Shown: positions 9,009-17,483, counted from the stretch's first letter. The stretch: 64,000 bases of DNA from Actinacidiphila acidipaludis (GCF_019890725.1 NZ_JAINZZ010000008.1:124001-188000), one strand, 5' to 3'. Notes: generated from the letters alone by a model not told the origin. Translations and numbers: made by a program.

Positions 9009-10412
9009 TTAGGCGAGGTAGCTGGAGAGTCCGCGCGGTACGTACTGCCCGTGCCCGGCGTGACCCACGTAGGCGCCGTCGTCGATCACCGTGACGCCGC
9101 GCGACAGCACGGTGTGCACCCGGCCGGTGAGCCGTTTGCCCTCGTAGGCGCTGTAGTCGACGTTCATGTGGTGGGTCTGCGCGGACACCACCTGTTCCGC
9201 GTGCGGGTCGTAGATCACCACGTCGGCGTCGGCGCCGGGGGCGAGCGTGCCCTTGCGCGGGTACAGGCCGAACATGCGGGCCGGGGCCGCGCAGGCGATC
9301 TCGATCCAGCGCCGGCGGCTGATGTGCCCGTCGACGACGGCCTGGTGCAGCAGGTCCATCCGGTTCTCCACCCCGGGAAGGCCGTTGGGGATCTTGGAGA
9401 AGTCGCCCCGGCCCATGTCCTTCTGCCCGGCGAAGCAGAACGGGCAGTGGTCGGTGGACACCACCTGCAGGTCGTTGGTGCGCAGGGCCTGCCAGAGCGC
9501 GGCCTGGTGCTCGCGCGGGCGCAGCGGGGTGCTGCAGACGTACTTGGCGCCCTCGAAGTCCGGCTCGGCGAGGTTGTCGGTGGACAGGAACAGGTACTGC
9601 GGGCAGGTCTCGCCGAAGACCGGCAGGTCCTTGTCGCGGGCGGCGGCGAGTTCCGCGACGGCCTGCTCGGCGGAGACGTGCACCACGTACAGCGGTGCCC
9701 CGGCGACCCGGGCCAGCTGGATCGCCCGGTGGGTGGCCTCGGCCTCCAGCAGGGCGTGCCGGACCTCGCCGTGGTAGCGCGGGTCGGTCCTGCCCTCGGC
9801 CAGCGCCTGCTGCACCAGGACGTCGATGGCGATGCCGTTCTCGGCGTGCATCATGATCAGCCCGCCGTTGCCGGAGGCGCGCTGCATGGCCCGCAGGATC
9901 CGGCCGTCGTCGCTGTAGAACACGCCGGGGTAGGCCATGAACAGCTTGAAGCTGGTCACTCCCTCCTCGATCAGGACGTCCATCTCCTTGAGCACCGACT
10001 CCGTGACGTCGGCCATGATCATGTGGAAGCCGTAGTCGATGGCGCACTGCCCGTCGGCCTTGCCGTGCCAGGTGTCGAGTCCCGAGCGCAGCGACTCCCC
10101 GACGGTCTGCACCACGAAGTCCACGATGGTGGTGGTGCCGCCCCAGGCCGCCGCCCGGGTGCCGGTCTCGAAGGTGTCGGAGGCGAAGGTGCCGCCGAAG
10201 GGCATCTCCATGTGCGTGTGGGCGTCGACGCCGCCCGGGATGACGTACTTGCCGGTGGCGTCCACCGCCTCGGCGTCGGTCCAGGCGCGGGCGGCCGACG
10301 AGTCGGAGGCGGCGACCGCGGCGATCCGGCCGTCCTCGATGAGGACGTCGGCGTGCACCTCGTCGGAGGCGGTGATGACCAGGCCGCCGCGGATGACCTT
10401 GCGCGAACTCAT
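9009..10412 (-). CDS. hydA: Dihydropyrimidinase (D-hydantoinase)
   Basis: The 467-residue amidohydrolase opens the ring of 5,6-dihydrouracil or dihydrothymine to N-carbamoyl-beta-amino acids. The binuclear zinc site is complete: DAHTHMEMP (two His) near residue 60, the carbamylated lysine in TSFKLFMAYPG near 150, HAEN near 183, HVSAEQA near 240 and the catalytic aspartate in STDHCPF near 315. The length is right for the family. The ATG overlaps the aminotransferase stop by 4 nt (ATGA) and the stop is TAA. The neighbouring beta-ureidopropionase and beta-amino-acid aminotransferase make the reductive pyrimidine pathway the best reading rather than a stand-alone hydantoinase. Confidence 0.93.
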   Translation of the reverse strand: MSSRKVIRGGLVITASDEVHADVLIEDGRIAAVAASDSSAARAWTDAEAVDATGKYVIPGGVDAHTHMEMPFGGTFASDTFETGTRAAAWGGTTTIVDFVVQTVGESLRSGLDTWHGKADGQCAIDYGFHMIMADVTESVLKEMDVLIEEGVTSFKLFMAYPGVFYSDDGRILRAMQRASGNGGLIMMHAENGIAIDVLVQQALAEGRTDPRYHGEVRHALLEAEATHRAIQLARVAGAPLYVVHVSAEQAVAELAAARDKDLPVFGETCPQYLFLSTDNLAEPDFEGAKYVCSTPLRPREHQAALWQALRTNDLQVVSTDHCPFCFAGQKDMGRGDFSKIPNGLPGVENRMDLLHQAVVDGHISRRRWIEIACAAPARMFGLYPRKGTLAPGADADVVIYDPHAEQVVSAQTHHMNVDYSAYEGKRLTGRVHTVLSRGVTVIDDGAYVGHAGHGQYVPRGLSSYLA

Positions 10413-11740
10413 ACGGCGGTTCCTTCCATCGTGGACTGGGCGTGTTTCAGGGCCGCCGCCAGCGCTTCGGCGCCCTCCTCCGCCTCGGCGACGGTCAGCG
10501 ACAGCGGCGGGGCGATGCGCAGCGCGTTGCCGGCGCGGCCGCCCTTGCCGATGAGCACGCCCTGCTCGCGGGCGGCCTCCAGGACCAGACTCGCGGCGGT
10601 GGCCGACGGGGTGTCGGTGCCGGGCTCCACGAGTTCGACGCCGAGCATCAGGCCGCGGCCGCGCACCTCGCGCACGATGTCCAGGCCGGCGGCGATCGAC
10701 TCCAGCCGGGACCGCAGCATTCCACCGACCCGCCGGGCGTTGCCCTGCAGGTCGTGGTCGATCAGGTAGCCCAGGTTGGCGAGCGCGCCCGCGGTGGTGA
10801 TCGGGCTGCCGCCGAAGGTGGAGATGGAGTTGGCGCCCAGGCAGTTCATCACCTCGGCGCGGGCCACCACCCCGCCCATGGACAGGCCGTTGCCGACGCC
10901 CTTGGCGAAGGTGAGGATGTCCGGCGGCCCGGCCTGGCCGTGCGCCTGCCAGCCCCAGAAGTGCTCGCCCGTGCGGCCCCAGCCGGTCTGCACCTCGTCG
11001 GTGATCCACAGGATCCCGTGCCGGTCGAGCACCCGCTTGAAGGCGGCCAGCAGTCCGTCCGGCCCGGAGGTGAACCCGCCGACGCCCTGGATGGGTTCGG
11101 CGATGAGCGCCGCGACGGTGCCGCTCGCCTGGCCGAGCATCTCCTCCAGGTCGGCGACGCACGCTGCGGTGAACTCGGCGTCGGACAGGTGCGCGTAGGG
11201 CCCGCGGGTGCGCACCCCGCCGTGCACGTACAGGGTCTGCAGCGGCGACAGGCTGGTCGGCGACCACGCGGAGTTGCCGGTGATGCCGATCGCGCTGAAG
11301 GACCGCCCGTGGTAGCTGTTGCGCAGCGCCAGGATCTGGTTGGAGCCGCGGTAGGTGGTGGCGAGCAGCAGCGCGGTGTCGTTGGCCTCGGTGCCGGAGG
11401 TGGTGAAGAACACCCGGGCGTCGGGGATGCCGGACAACCGGGCGATGTGCTCGGCCAGTTCGACGGCCTGCCGGCTGAGGTAGAGCGTCGAGGTGTGCAG
11501 GATCCGCCCGGCCTGCTCGGTGACCGCGGCGGTCACCTCGGGGAGGGCGTGCGCGGTCATCGTGGTGAGGATGCCGCCGAAGAAGTCCAGGTAGCGCCGG
11601 CCCTCGGCGTCCCAGACGTGGCGGCCCTCGCCGTGCGTCAGCTCGATGGGCCGGGCGTAGTAGGTGGCCAGCCAGTCGGGCAGGACGGCGCGGTGGCGGG
11701 CGTGCAGCGCGGCGTGGGCGCTCTCGGTCTCGGTGGCCAT
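10409..11740 (-). CDS. Class III PLP aminotransferase, probable beta-alanine/3-aminoisobutyrate transaminase
   Basis: The 443-residue enzyme has the class III fold: FFTTSGTEANDTALLLA (phosphate-binding loop, near residue 110), NSYHGRSFSA near 140, ITDEVQTGWGRTG with the PLP aspartate near 250, and the Schiff-base lysine in TFAKGVGNGLSMGG near 280. Families with this pattern include beta-alanine:pyruvate, AGXT2-type and GABA transaminases. Its place between beta-ureidopropionase (4-base gap) and dihydropyrimidinase (4-nt overlap) argues that the amino donor is beta-alanine or 3-aminoisobutyrate, giving malonic or methylmalonic semialdehyde. No semialdehyde dehydrogenase is present in the window. 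Confidence 0.87.
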   Translation of the reverse strand: MATETESAHAALHARHRAVLPDWLATYYARPIELTHGEGRHVWDAEGRRYLDFFGGILTTMTAHALPEVTAAVTEQAGRILHTSTLYLSRQAVELAEHIARLSGIPDARVFFTTSGTEANDTALLLATTYRGSNQILALRNSYHGRSFSAIGITGNSAWSPTSLSPLQTLYVHGGVRTRGPYAHLSDAEFTAACVADLEEMLGQASGTVAALIAEPIQGVGGFTSGPDGLLAAFKRVLDRHGILWITDEVQTGWGRTGEHFWGWQAHGQAGPPDILTFAKGVGNGLSMGGVVARAEVMNCLGANSISTFGGSPITTAGALANLGYLIDHDLQGNARRVGGMLRSRLESIAAGLDIVREVRGRGLMLGVELVEPGTDTPSATAASLVLEAAREQGVLIGKGGRAGNALRIAPPLSLTVAEAEEGAEALAAALKHAQSTMEGTAV

Positions 11741-11744
11741 CGGC

Positions 11745-12587
11745 TCAGGCCCCCGTCAGGTCGCCGTAGGCGTCCGGCCTGCGGTCCCGGTAGAAGGCCC
11801 AGGTCTGCCGGACCTCCTCGATGAGGCCGAAGTCCAGGTCGCGGACGAGCAGTTCCTCCTTGGTGTCGGAGGCGGTGCCGTCGACCATCTGGCCGCGCGG
11901 GTCGACGAAGTAGCTGGTGCCGTAGAAGTCGTTGTCGCCGTACGGCTCCTGGCCGACGCGGTTGATCGCGGCGATGAAGTACTCGTTGGCGACGGCGGCG
12001 GCCGGCTGCTCCAGCTGCCACAGGTAGGCGGACAGGCCGCGGCTGGTGGCCGACGGGTTGTACACCAGCTGGGCGCCGGCCAGGCCCAGGGCCCGCCAGC
12101 CCTCGGGGAAGTGCCGGTCGTAGCAGATGTAGACGCCGATCCGGCCGACCGCGGTGTCGAACACCGGCCAGCCCAGGTTGCCGGGCTTGAAGTAGTACTT
12201 CTCCCAGAACCCCTTGACCTGCGGGATGTGGTGCTTGCGGTACTTGCCGAGGTACGAGCCGTCGGCGTCGATGACGGCGGCGGTGTTGTAGTAGAAGCCC
12301 GACTGCTCGATCTCGAAGACCGGCACGACGATCACCATGCCGGTCTCCCTGGCCAGCGCCTGCATGCGCCGGACGGTCGGGCCGTCCGGGACCGGCTCGG
12401 CCCACTTGTAGTGCTCGGCCTCCTGCACCTGGCAGAAGTAGGGGGCGTTGAAGACTTCCTGGAAGCCGATCACCTTGGCACCCTGCGCGGCCGCCGCGCG
12501 GGCGTGTTCCTCGTGCTTGGCGATCATCGACTCGGTGTCGCCGGTCCAGGTTGCCTGAACGAGCGCGGCACGAACGACATTGCTCAT
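11745..12587 (-). CDS. Beta-ureidopropionase (nitrilase-superfamily N-carbamoyl-beta-amino acid amidohydrolase)
   Basis: The 280-residue protein is a carbon-nitrogen hydrolase that removes CO2 and ammonia from N-carbamoyl-beta-alanine. The Glu-Lys-Cys triad is visible: Glu in VIGFQEVFNAPYF (near residue 44), Lys in YRKHHIPQV (near 120) and Cys in GVYICYDRHFPEG (near 155). It is the first gene of the seven-gene operon. The ATG at 12587 has a strong GAGGAG site six bases away; the frame is open upstream to 12764, but that extension has no good start. The leader at 12588-12680 carries repeated CGTAGA half-sites. N-carbamoylputrescine amidase is the nearest alternative, made less likely by the neighbours. 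Confidence 0.9.
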   Translation of the reverse strand: MSNVVRAALVQATWTGDTESMIAKHEEHARAAAAQGAKVIGFQEVFNAPYFCQVQEAEHYKWAEPVPDGPTVRRMQALARETGMVIVVPVFEIEQSGFYYNTAAVIDADGSYLGKYRKHHIPQVKGFWEKYYFKPGNLGWPVFDTAVGRIGVYICYDRHFPEGWRALGLAGAQLVYNPSATSRGLSAYLWQLEQPAAAVANEYFIAAINRVGQEPYGDNDFYGTSYFVDPRGQMVDGTASDTKEELLVRDLDFGLIEEVRQTWAFYRDRRPDAYGDLTGA

Positions 12588-12626
12588 GAGCAGCTCCTCT
12601 GACGTGGCAGCTTCACGTCGGTCCGG

Positions 12627-12667
12627 TTCTACGCACGTAGATCCCGGTCGTGGGGAAGAACGTAGAA
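12627..12667. promoter_or_regulatory. Three CGTAGA half-sites upstream of the pyrimidine operon
   Basis: TCTACG-CA-CGTAGA (12628-12641) is a perfect 14-bp dyad. A further CGTAGAA at 12661-12667 pairs with TTCTACG at 12627-12633 over a longer spacer. The cluster lies 40-80 bases upstream of the beta-ureidopropionase start, in the expected promoter region. The arrangement looks like a site for a dimeric regulator of pyrimidine catabolism, binding in tandem or by looping. Confidence 0.45.
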
Positions 12668-12764
12668 GCGCGGGTCCCACTCTGACAAGAGTCCCGCCGT
12701 TACCGCCCCAAGACGTTTCGGTTTCCGCCCGGCCCACCCGTTCGCGTGCACACTCGCAAGGCAA

Positions 12765-12774
12765 ACTTGCAAGT
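12765..12774. promoter_or_regulatory. Palindromic MarR-type operator
   Basis: ACTTGCAAGT is a perfect 10-bp palindrome lying 29-38 bases before the marR-like GTG. An upstream GCAAG (12756-12760) forms a second, overlapping dyad with CTTGC (GCAAG-GCAAA-CTTGC). TTGCAA-centred palindromes in the divergent promoter of a MarR gene normally mark the autoregulatory site. It could also influence the opposite pyrimidine operon, whose start is about 180 bases away. Confidence 0.5.
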
Positions 12775-12802
12775 CTTCCTGTCGAAGTCGTAGCGTGAAG
12801 GG

Positions 12803-13234
12803 GTGCCCGACGAGACCCCGCACCGCACCGCGGACGAGCTGACGACCGTGATGGCGCAGCTCACCCGCCGGTTGCGGGCTGCCTCCGCGCAGGAGGAACT
12901 GACCCCGTCGCAGACCTCGGTGCTGGGCCGGCTGAGCCGGGAGGGGCCGGCGACGACCGCGGCCCTGGCCCGCAGCGAGCTGGTCCGCCCGCAGTCGATG
13001 CGGCTGACGCTCGCCGCCCTGGAGGAGCGCGGTCTCATCGCGCGCACCCCCGACCCCAGCGACGGCCGGCAGGTCGTCTTCTCGCTGACCGAGGCCGGCG
13101 TACGGCTGCACGGCGCCGGGCGCCGCAACCGCCGCAGCTGGCTGGCCGACGCGATCGAGGGCGAGCTGAACCCCGACGAGCAGCAGGCGCTGGCCGCGGC
13201 GGTCCCGCTGCTGCAGCGCCTGGTGGCCTGGTGA
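12803..13234 (+). CDS. MarR family transcriptional regulator
   Basis: The 143-residue protein is a winged-helix MarR regulator. The recognition region LTPSQTSVLGRLSREG leads into TTAALARSELVRPQSMRLTL (residues about 52-71), followed by the wing DPSDGRQVVFSLTEAG with the conserved DxRxxxxxLTxxG pattern. The N- and C-terminal helices for dimerisation are present. The GTG start is preceded by GAAGGGG. It overlaps the following MFS gene by 4 nt (GTGA), so the two form an operon in which it most likely represses the pump. The palindrome at 12765-12774 is the probable target. The inducing ligand is unknown. Confidence 0.9.
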   Translation: MPDETPHRTADELTTVMAQLTRRLRAASAQEELTPSQTSVLGRLSREGPATTAALARSELVRPQSMRLTLAALEERGLIARTPDPSDGRQVVFSLTEAGVRLHGAGRRNRRSWLADAIEGELNPDEQQALAAAVPLLQRLVAW

Positions 13235-14775
13235 CCCGGCAGGCCGCGCAGCACACGCGCACCACCGCCGGGTCCGGACCGGACGGCGCCCGGGGCGGCT
13301 TCGGCCCCAAGCTCGTCGTCCCGCTGATGCTGGGCTCGGTGCTCAACCCGATCAACTCCACGATGATCGCCACGGTCCTGGTCGCGATCGGCGGCACCTT
13401 CCACGCCGGCGCGGCCGACACCGCGTGGCTGGTCTCCTCGCTGTACCTGGCGAGCGCGGTGGGGCAGCCGGCCATGGGCCGGCTCGCCGACCGGCTCGGT
13501 CCGCGGCGGGTGTTCCTGTCCGGCCTGCTGATCGTCGCCGCCGCGGGCGTGGTGGGCGCGACGGCCCCGGCCCTGACCTGGCTGATCGTCTCCCGGGTGC
13601 TGCTCGGTATCGGCACCTCGGCCGCCTACCCGGCGGCCATGGCCCTGCTGCGGGCGCACTCTCAGCGCCTCGGCACCCCCACCCCGCGGCCGGTGCTCGG
13701 GCTGCTGTCCCTCGCGGGCCTGTCCAGCGCGGCCATCGGTCCTGTGCTGGGCGGTGTGCTGGCCGCGACCCTCGGCTGGCGCGCGGTCTTCGCCGTGAAC
13801 GTCCCGCTGGCCGCCGTCGGCTTCGCACTGGCCGCGCTCTGGCTGCCGGACGGACGCGGCCCGGCGCCCGATGAAGCCCCGGCACAACGGGCCGCACACC
13901 ACTCCGCCGCGCAGGCCGCCGCACACCAGGCCACCGCAGCACGGCCCGCAGCCGCCCCGGGTGCCGCCGTGCCCGCGCCGCGCACCGCGCCGGAGTCCGC
14001 CCAACCCCGCGTCACGGGACTCGACCCGGCCGGCCTCGTGCTGTTCGCCGCCGTGCTCACGGCGCTGATGCTCTTCCTGATGCGGCTGGACTCACCGCCG
14101 TGGCCGCTGCTCGCCGTCGCCGCGGTGCTGGGCGCCGCCCTCACCCGCTGGGAGCTGGGGCGCAGCTCCCCCTTCCTCGACCTGCGGATGCTCGCCCGCA
14201 ACCGCGGGCTCTCCCTGACATATCTGCGGCACGGCCTGACCTACCTGGTCATCTACTGCGTGATGTACGGGTACGCCCAGTGGCTGGAGGAGGCGCACGG
14301 CATGTCGACCGCCGCCGCCGGCCTGGTGATGCTGCCGATGTCGGTGGCCGCGATGGCGACCTCGCTGCTGGGCGCCAGGACCAAGGGCATCCGGGCACCG
14401 CTGACCGTCGCCGGGGTGCTGCTCGTCGCGGGCGGCGGGGTGCTGCTGGTCGCCGGGCACACCACACCGGCGCTCGCGCTCGCCGCGGCCGGGGCGCTGT
14501 TCGGGCTGCCGCAGGGCCTTGCGTCCACGGGCAACCAGGCGGCCGTCTACGCGCAGGCGCCGCCGGGTGAGACCGGCAGCGCGGCCGGTCTGCAGCGCAC
14601 CGCCCAGTACCTGGGCGCGATCACCGCCGCCGCGCTGATCGGCCTGTTCTACGGGCAGCGCGCCACCGACGCCGGTCTGCACGAGATGGCCATGACGGCC
14701 GGACTGCTGGCCGTCGCGGTCCTACTGCTCACCGTACTGGACCGGTCACTGCACACCCAGCCCACCCGGACCTGA
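13231..14775 (+). CDS. MFS drug efflux transporter (DHA2-like)
   Basis: The 514-residue permease has many hydrophobic helices, probably 13-14, and MFS motifs: GQPAMGRLADRLGPRRV between TM2 and TM3 (motif A), LIVSRVLLGIGTSAAYP in TM4 and a PVLGGVLAATLGWRAVF stretch in TM5 like antiporter motif C. Between TM6 and TM7 there is a low-complexity Ala/Pro/His-rich loop of about 50 residues (roughly 215-260), longer than usual. It is cotranscribed with the MarR gene through a GTGA overlap, the classical layout of a ligand-inducible efflux system. The substrate is not predictable. Confidence 0.88.
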   Translation: MTRQAAQHTRTTAGSGPDGARGGFGPKLVVPLMLGSVLNPINSTMIATVLVAIGGTFHAGAADTAWLVSSLYLASAVGQPAMGRLADRLGPRRVFLSGLLIVAAAGVVGATAPALTWLIVSRVLLGIGTSAAYPAAMALLRAHSQRLGTPTPRPVLGLLSLAGLSSAAIGPVLGGVLAATLGWRAVFAVNVPLAAVGFALAALWLPDGRGPAPDEAPAQRAAHHSAAQAAAHQATAARPAAAPGAAVPAPRTAPESAQPRVTGLDPAGLVLFAAVLTALMLFLMRLDSPPWPLLAVAAVLGAALTRWELGRSSPFLDLRMLARNRGLSLTYLRHGLTYLVIYCVMYGYAQWLEEAHGMSTAAAGLVMLPMSVAAMATSLLGARTKGIRAPLTVAGVLLVAGGGVLLVAGHTTPALALAAAGALFGLPQGLASTGNQAAVYAQAPPGETGSAAGLQRTAQYLGAITAAALIGLFYGQRATDAGLHEMAMTAGLLAVAVLLLTVLDRSLHTQPTRT

Positions 14776-14866
14776 CCGGCCGCCGGTCCCAGCGGTCACG
14801 ACCGTGGCCCACCCGGTCCCCCGACCCCCACATGCCCCCCACACACCTGTCCCTCTCGGTTCCACC

Positions 14867-14895
14867 ACCCCTCTCACCACCCCTCTCACCACCCC
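14867..14895 (+). repeat. Short tandem 12-mer before the isochorismatase-like gene
   Basis: Two perfect copies of ACCCCTCTCACC (14867-14878 and 14879-14890) and a partial third lie directly upstream of the GGAG ribosome-binding site. The tract is C-rich and unstructured. It may only be slippage, but it occupies the leader just before translation starts. Confidence 0.5.
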
Positions 14896-14909
14896 GGAGT
14901 GATCCGCAC

Positions 14910-15482
14910 ATGAGCGTCACCACCCTCGACCCCCGCACCGCGCTGGTCGTCATCGACCTGCAGCAGGGCATCGTCGGGCTGGACACCGTCCACCCCGCCG
15001 CCGACGTCGTCACCCGCAGCGCGGACCTGGCCGCGGCCTTCCGCGAGCGCGGGCTGCCGGTCGTCCTGGTCAACGTCGCCGGGATGGCCCCCGGCCGCAC
15101 CGACGGCGGCGCGGCCGGCGGCTTCACCCCGCCGGAGGGCTGGGCCGACCTGGTCAAGGAGCTCGACCGGCAGCCCGGCGACCTCACCGTCACCAAGCAC
15201 CAGTGGGGCGCGTTCACCGGCACCTCGCTGGACATGGACCTGCGCCGCCGCGGCGTGACGCAGATCGTGCTGACCGGCATATCGACCAGCATCGGCGTCG
15301 AGTCCACCGCGCGCTTCGCCTACGAGCTCGGTTACCACGTGACCATCGCGACCGACGCGATCACCGACACCGACGCCGAGGCGCACGCCCGCGCCGTCGG
15401 CACGATCTTCCCGCGGCTGGCCGAGACGGGCAGCACGGCGGAGATCCTCGCCGCGCTGCCCGTCCTCGCGAAAACCGTCTGA
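14910..15482 (+). CDS. Isochorismatase-fold hydrolase lacking the catalytic cysteine
   Basis: The 190-residue protein has the isochorismatase/cysteine-hydrolase fold: Asp16 in ALVVIDLQQGI, Lys96 in TVTKHQWGAF, and the helix start ILTGISTSIGVESTAR in which position 129 is Gly where nicotinamidases and other amidases of this family have Cys. The Asp-Lys pair with Gly is what true isochorismatases such as EntB show, so an ether-cleaving or non-nucleophilic reaction, or a binding role, is more likely than amide hydrolysis. The ATG has a GGAGTGA site at eight bases. It follows the MFS gene by 134 bases and may be regulated separately. No siderophore genes are nearby. Confidence 0.78.
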   Translation: MSVTTLDPRTALVVIDLQQGIVGLDTVHPAADVVTRSADLAAAFRERGLPVVLVNVAGMAPGRTDGGAAGGFTPPEGWADLVKELDRQPGDLTVTKHQWGAFTGTSLDMDLRRRGVTQIVLTGISTSIGVESTARFAYELGYHVTIATDAITDTDAEAHARAVGTIFPRLAETGSTAEILAALPVLAKTV

Positions 15483-15502
15483 CCAGCGGCTTCCACGGCA
15501 AT

Positions 15503-15532
15503 GGGCCGGCCGCGAAACCGCGGGTCCGGCCC
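15503..15532. terminator. Hairpin between convergent genes
   Basis: GGGCCGG (15503-15509) pairs with CCGGCCC (15526-15532), and inside it CCGCG pairs with CGCGG around an AAAC loop with a two-base bulge. It lies 21 bases after the isochorismatase-like stop and before the convergent ggt stop. It has no U-tract, which is normal for high-GC actinobacterial terminators. Confidence 0.55.
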
Positions 15533-15599
15533 CTCGCCGTGAACCTGGCCGTGGACCCGGCCCTGGGCCAGGTCGTGAACCTGACCGTGGAGGGGTCTC

Positions 15600-17483
15600 C
15601 TAGGGCGCGGGGCTGACCACCGCGGCGGAGCCGCCCCCGCGGCGCACCGGCTCGGCGGCGGCCAGCCACCGGCCGTCCGGCAGCCGCTGGACGCCGGTGG
15701 CCGCGCCGATCTCCGGGTTCTGCGTGAAGTGGTGCCCGATCGCCTCCAGTTGCGCCTTCAGCGGGCTGTCCCACAGGGCCGGTTCGAGCTCGGTGGACGC
15801 CGCGTTGCGCTGGCTCGCGCGGGGCGCGGCGATGGCGTCGACCAGCGGCAGCCCGCGGTCCACGTGCTCGGTGAGCACCTGGAGGACCGTGGTGATGATG
15901 GTCGCCCCGCCCGGCGAGCCGAGCGCGAAGTCCGGCCGGCCGTCCTTCAGCACGATCGTCGGCGAGATCGACGAGCGCGGCCGCTTCCCGGGGCCCGGCA
16001 GGTTCGGGTCGTGCACGGCCGGGTCGGCGGGCACGAAGGAGAAGTCGGTCAGCTCGTTGTTGAGCAGGAAGCCCCGGCCGGGCACGGTGATCGCGCTGCC
16101 GCCGGTCTGCTCGATGGTCAGCGTGTAGGCGACGACGTCGCCCCACTTGTCCGCCACGGTCAGGTGGGTGGTGTTGTCGCCCTCGTAGGTGGTCGGCGCC
16201 GCGGCGCCGGAACTGCCGCAGGGCACCGGGTGCGCGGGGTCACCGGGGGCCAGCGGGCTGGTGAGCACGGCGTCGTCCTTGATCAGGCAGGCCCGCGAGG
16301 CGGCGAACGCCTTGGAGGTGAGCCCGGCCGTGGGCACCTGCTCGAACGCCGGGTCGCCGACCCAGCGGCCGCGGTCGGCGAACGCGATCCGGCTCGCCTC
16401 GATGTAGTGGTGCAGGTACTGGACCTGTGAGGCGTCCGCGAGGTCCGTGTGCTCCAGGATGTTCAGCGCCTCGGCGACCGTCGTGCCGCCGGAGGACGAC
16501 GGCGGCGGCCCGTACACGTCCAGACCCCGGTAGGTGGTGTGCGTGGGGTCCTGCAGCCTGGTCCCGTACGCCGCGAGGTCCGCTGTGGTCATGTCGCCGG
16601 TGCGCACCACCCGGGTGGCCGCGGGGTCGACGGGCGGCTTGCGGACCGTGCGCACGATGTCGGCGCCGAGGTCGCCGTGGTAGATCGCCCCGATGCCCTT
16701 GGCCTCCAGCTCCTTGTACGTGCGGGCGAGTTCGGGGTTGCGCAGCACCGAGCCGACGGCGGGCGGCTGCCCGCCGGGCAGGAACAGGGCCGCGGTGGCC
16801 GGGAAGTCCTTGAAACGGTCCTGGTTGGCGGCGGTCTGCGCGTTGAACGTCGCGTCGACGGTGAAGCCGTCGCGCGCGATGCGTTCCGCGGGCTTGAGCA
16901 CCTCGCCGAGCGAGCGGGTCCCCCACCGGTCCAGCGCGGTCTGCCAGGTCGCGGCGGTTCCGGGCACGCCCACGCTGCGGCCGCTGGTGACGGCGTCGGC
17001 GAAGGCCAGCGGTTTGCCGTTCTCCACGAAGAGCTGGTCGGTGGCGCTGTGCGGCGCGGTCTCCCGGCCGTCGACGGTGAAGACGCGGTGCCGGTGTGCG
17101 TCGTAGTAGACGAAGTAGCCGCCCCCGCCGATGCCGGAGGAGTACGGCTCGGTGACGCCGAGCGCGGCCGCGGTGGCCACGGCGGCGTCGACCGCGTTGC
17201 CGCCCCGCCGCAGGACCTCGATCCCGGCGGCGGTCGCGTCGGCGTCGACGCTGGACACGGCGCCTCCGTAGCCCACGGCGAGCGGGCTCTTGGCCGGGGT
17301 GCCGGGCGCGTGCCGGGCGGACAGGGACTGTGCCGGGGCGGATGCCGGGGCGGACGGGGTCGCGGCGGTGACGGTGCCCGTGCCCGCCAGCGACGCCGCT
17401 CCCGCGGCGAGTAACGCGACCCCGCAGGCGATGCGGCGGCGGGTGCGGTGGGGTGTCCGGCGGTCGGGTTTCTGGGACGTCAT
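15600..17483 (-). CDS. ggt: Gamma-glutamyltransferase, secreted
   Basis: The 627-residue protein is a full-length gamma-glutamyltranspeptidase of the Ntn-hydrolase class, which breaks down extracellular glutathione and gamma-glutamyl compounds. The N-terminus is a signal peptide with twin arginines (RRTPHRTRRRIACGVALLAA broken at the hydrophobic core, cleavage after VTAA). The self-processing site is the threonine in GDNTTHLTVAD. GVTEPYSSGIGGGGYFVYYD and the oxyanion-site PRSSISPTIV are also typical. The ATG follows GGAGGCTGAGACC. It is expected to be processed into two subunits. It stands alone and ends facing the isochorismatase-like gene. Confidence 0.93.
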   Translation of the reverse strand: MTSQKPDRRTPHRTRRRIACGVALLAAGAASLAGTGTVTAATPSAPASAPAQSLSARHAPGTPAKSPLAVGYGGAVSSVDADATAAGIEVLRRGGNAVDAAVATAAALGVTEPYSSGIGGGGYFVYYDAHRHRVFTVDGRETAPHSATDQLFVENGKPLAFADAVTSGRSVGVPGTAATWQTALDRWGTRSLGEVLKPAERIARDGFTVDATFNAQTAANQDRFKDFPATAALFLPGGQPPAVGSVLRNPELARTYKELEAKGIGAIYHGDLGADIVRTVRKPPVDPAATRVVRTGDMTTADLAAYGTRLQDPTHTTYRGLDVYGPPPSSSGGTTVAEALNILEHTDLADASQVQYLHHYIEASRIAFADRGRWVGDPAFEQVPTAGLTSKAFAASRACLIKDDAVLTSPLAPGDPAHPVPCGSSGAAAPTTYEGDNTTHLTVADKWGDVVAYTLTIEQTGGSAITVPGRGFLLNNELTDFSFVPADPAVHDPNLPGPGKRPRSSISPTIVLKDGRPDFALGSPGGATIITTVLQVLTEHVDRGLPLVDAIAAPRASQRNAASTELEPALWDSPLKAQLEAIGHHFTQNPEIGAATGVQRLPDGRWLAAAEPVRRGGGSAAVVSPAP

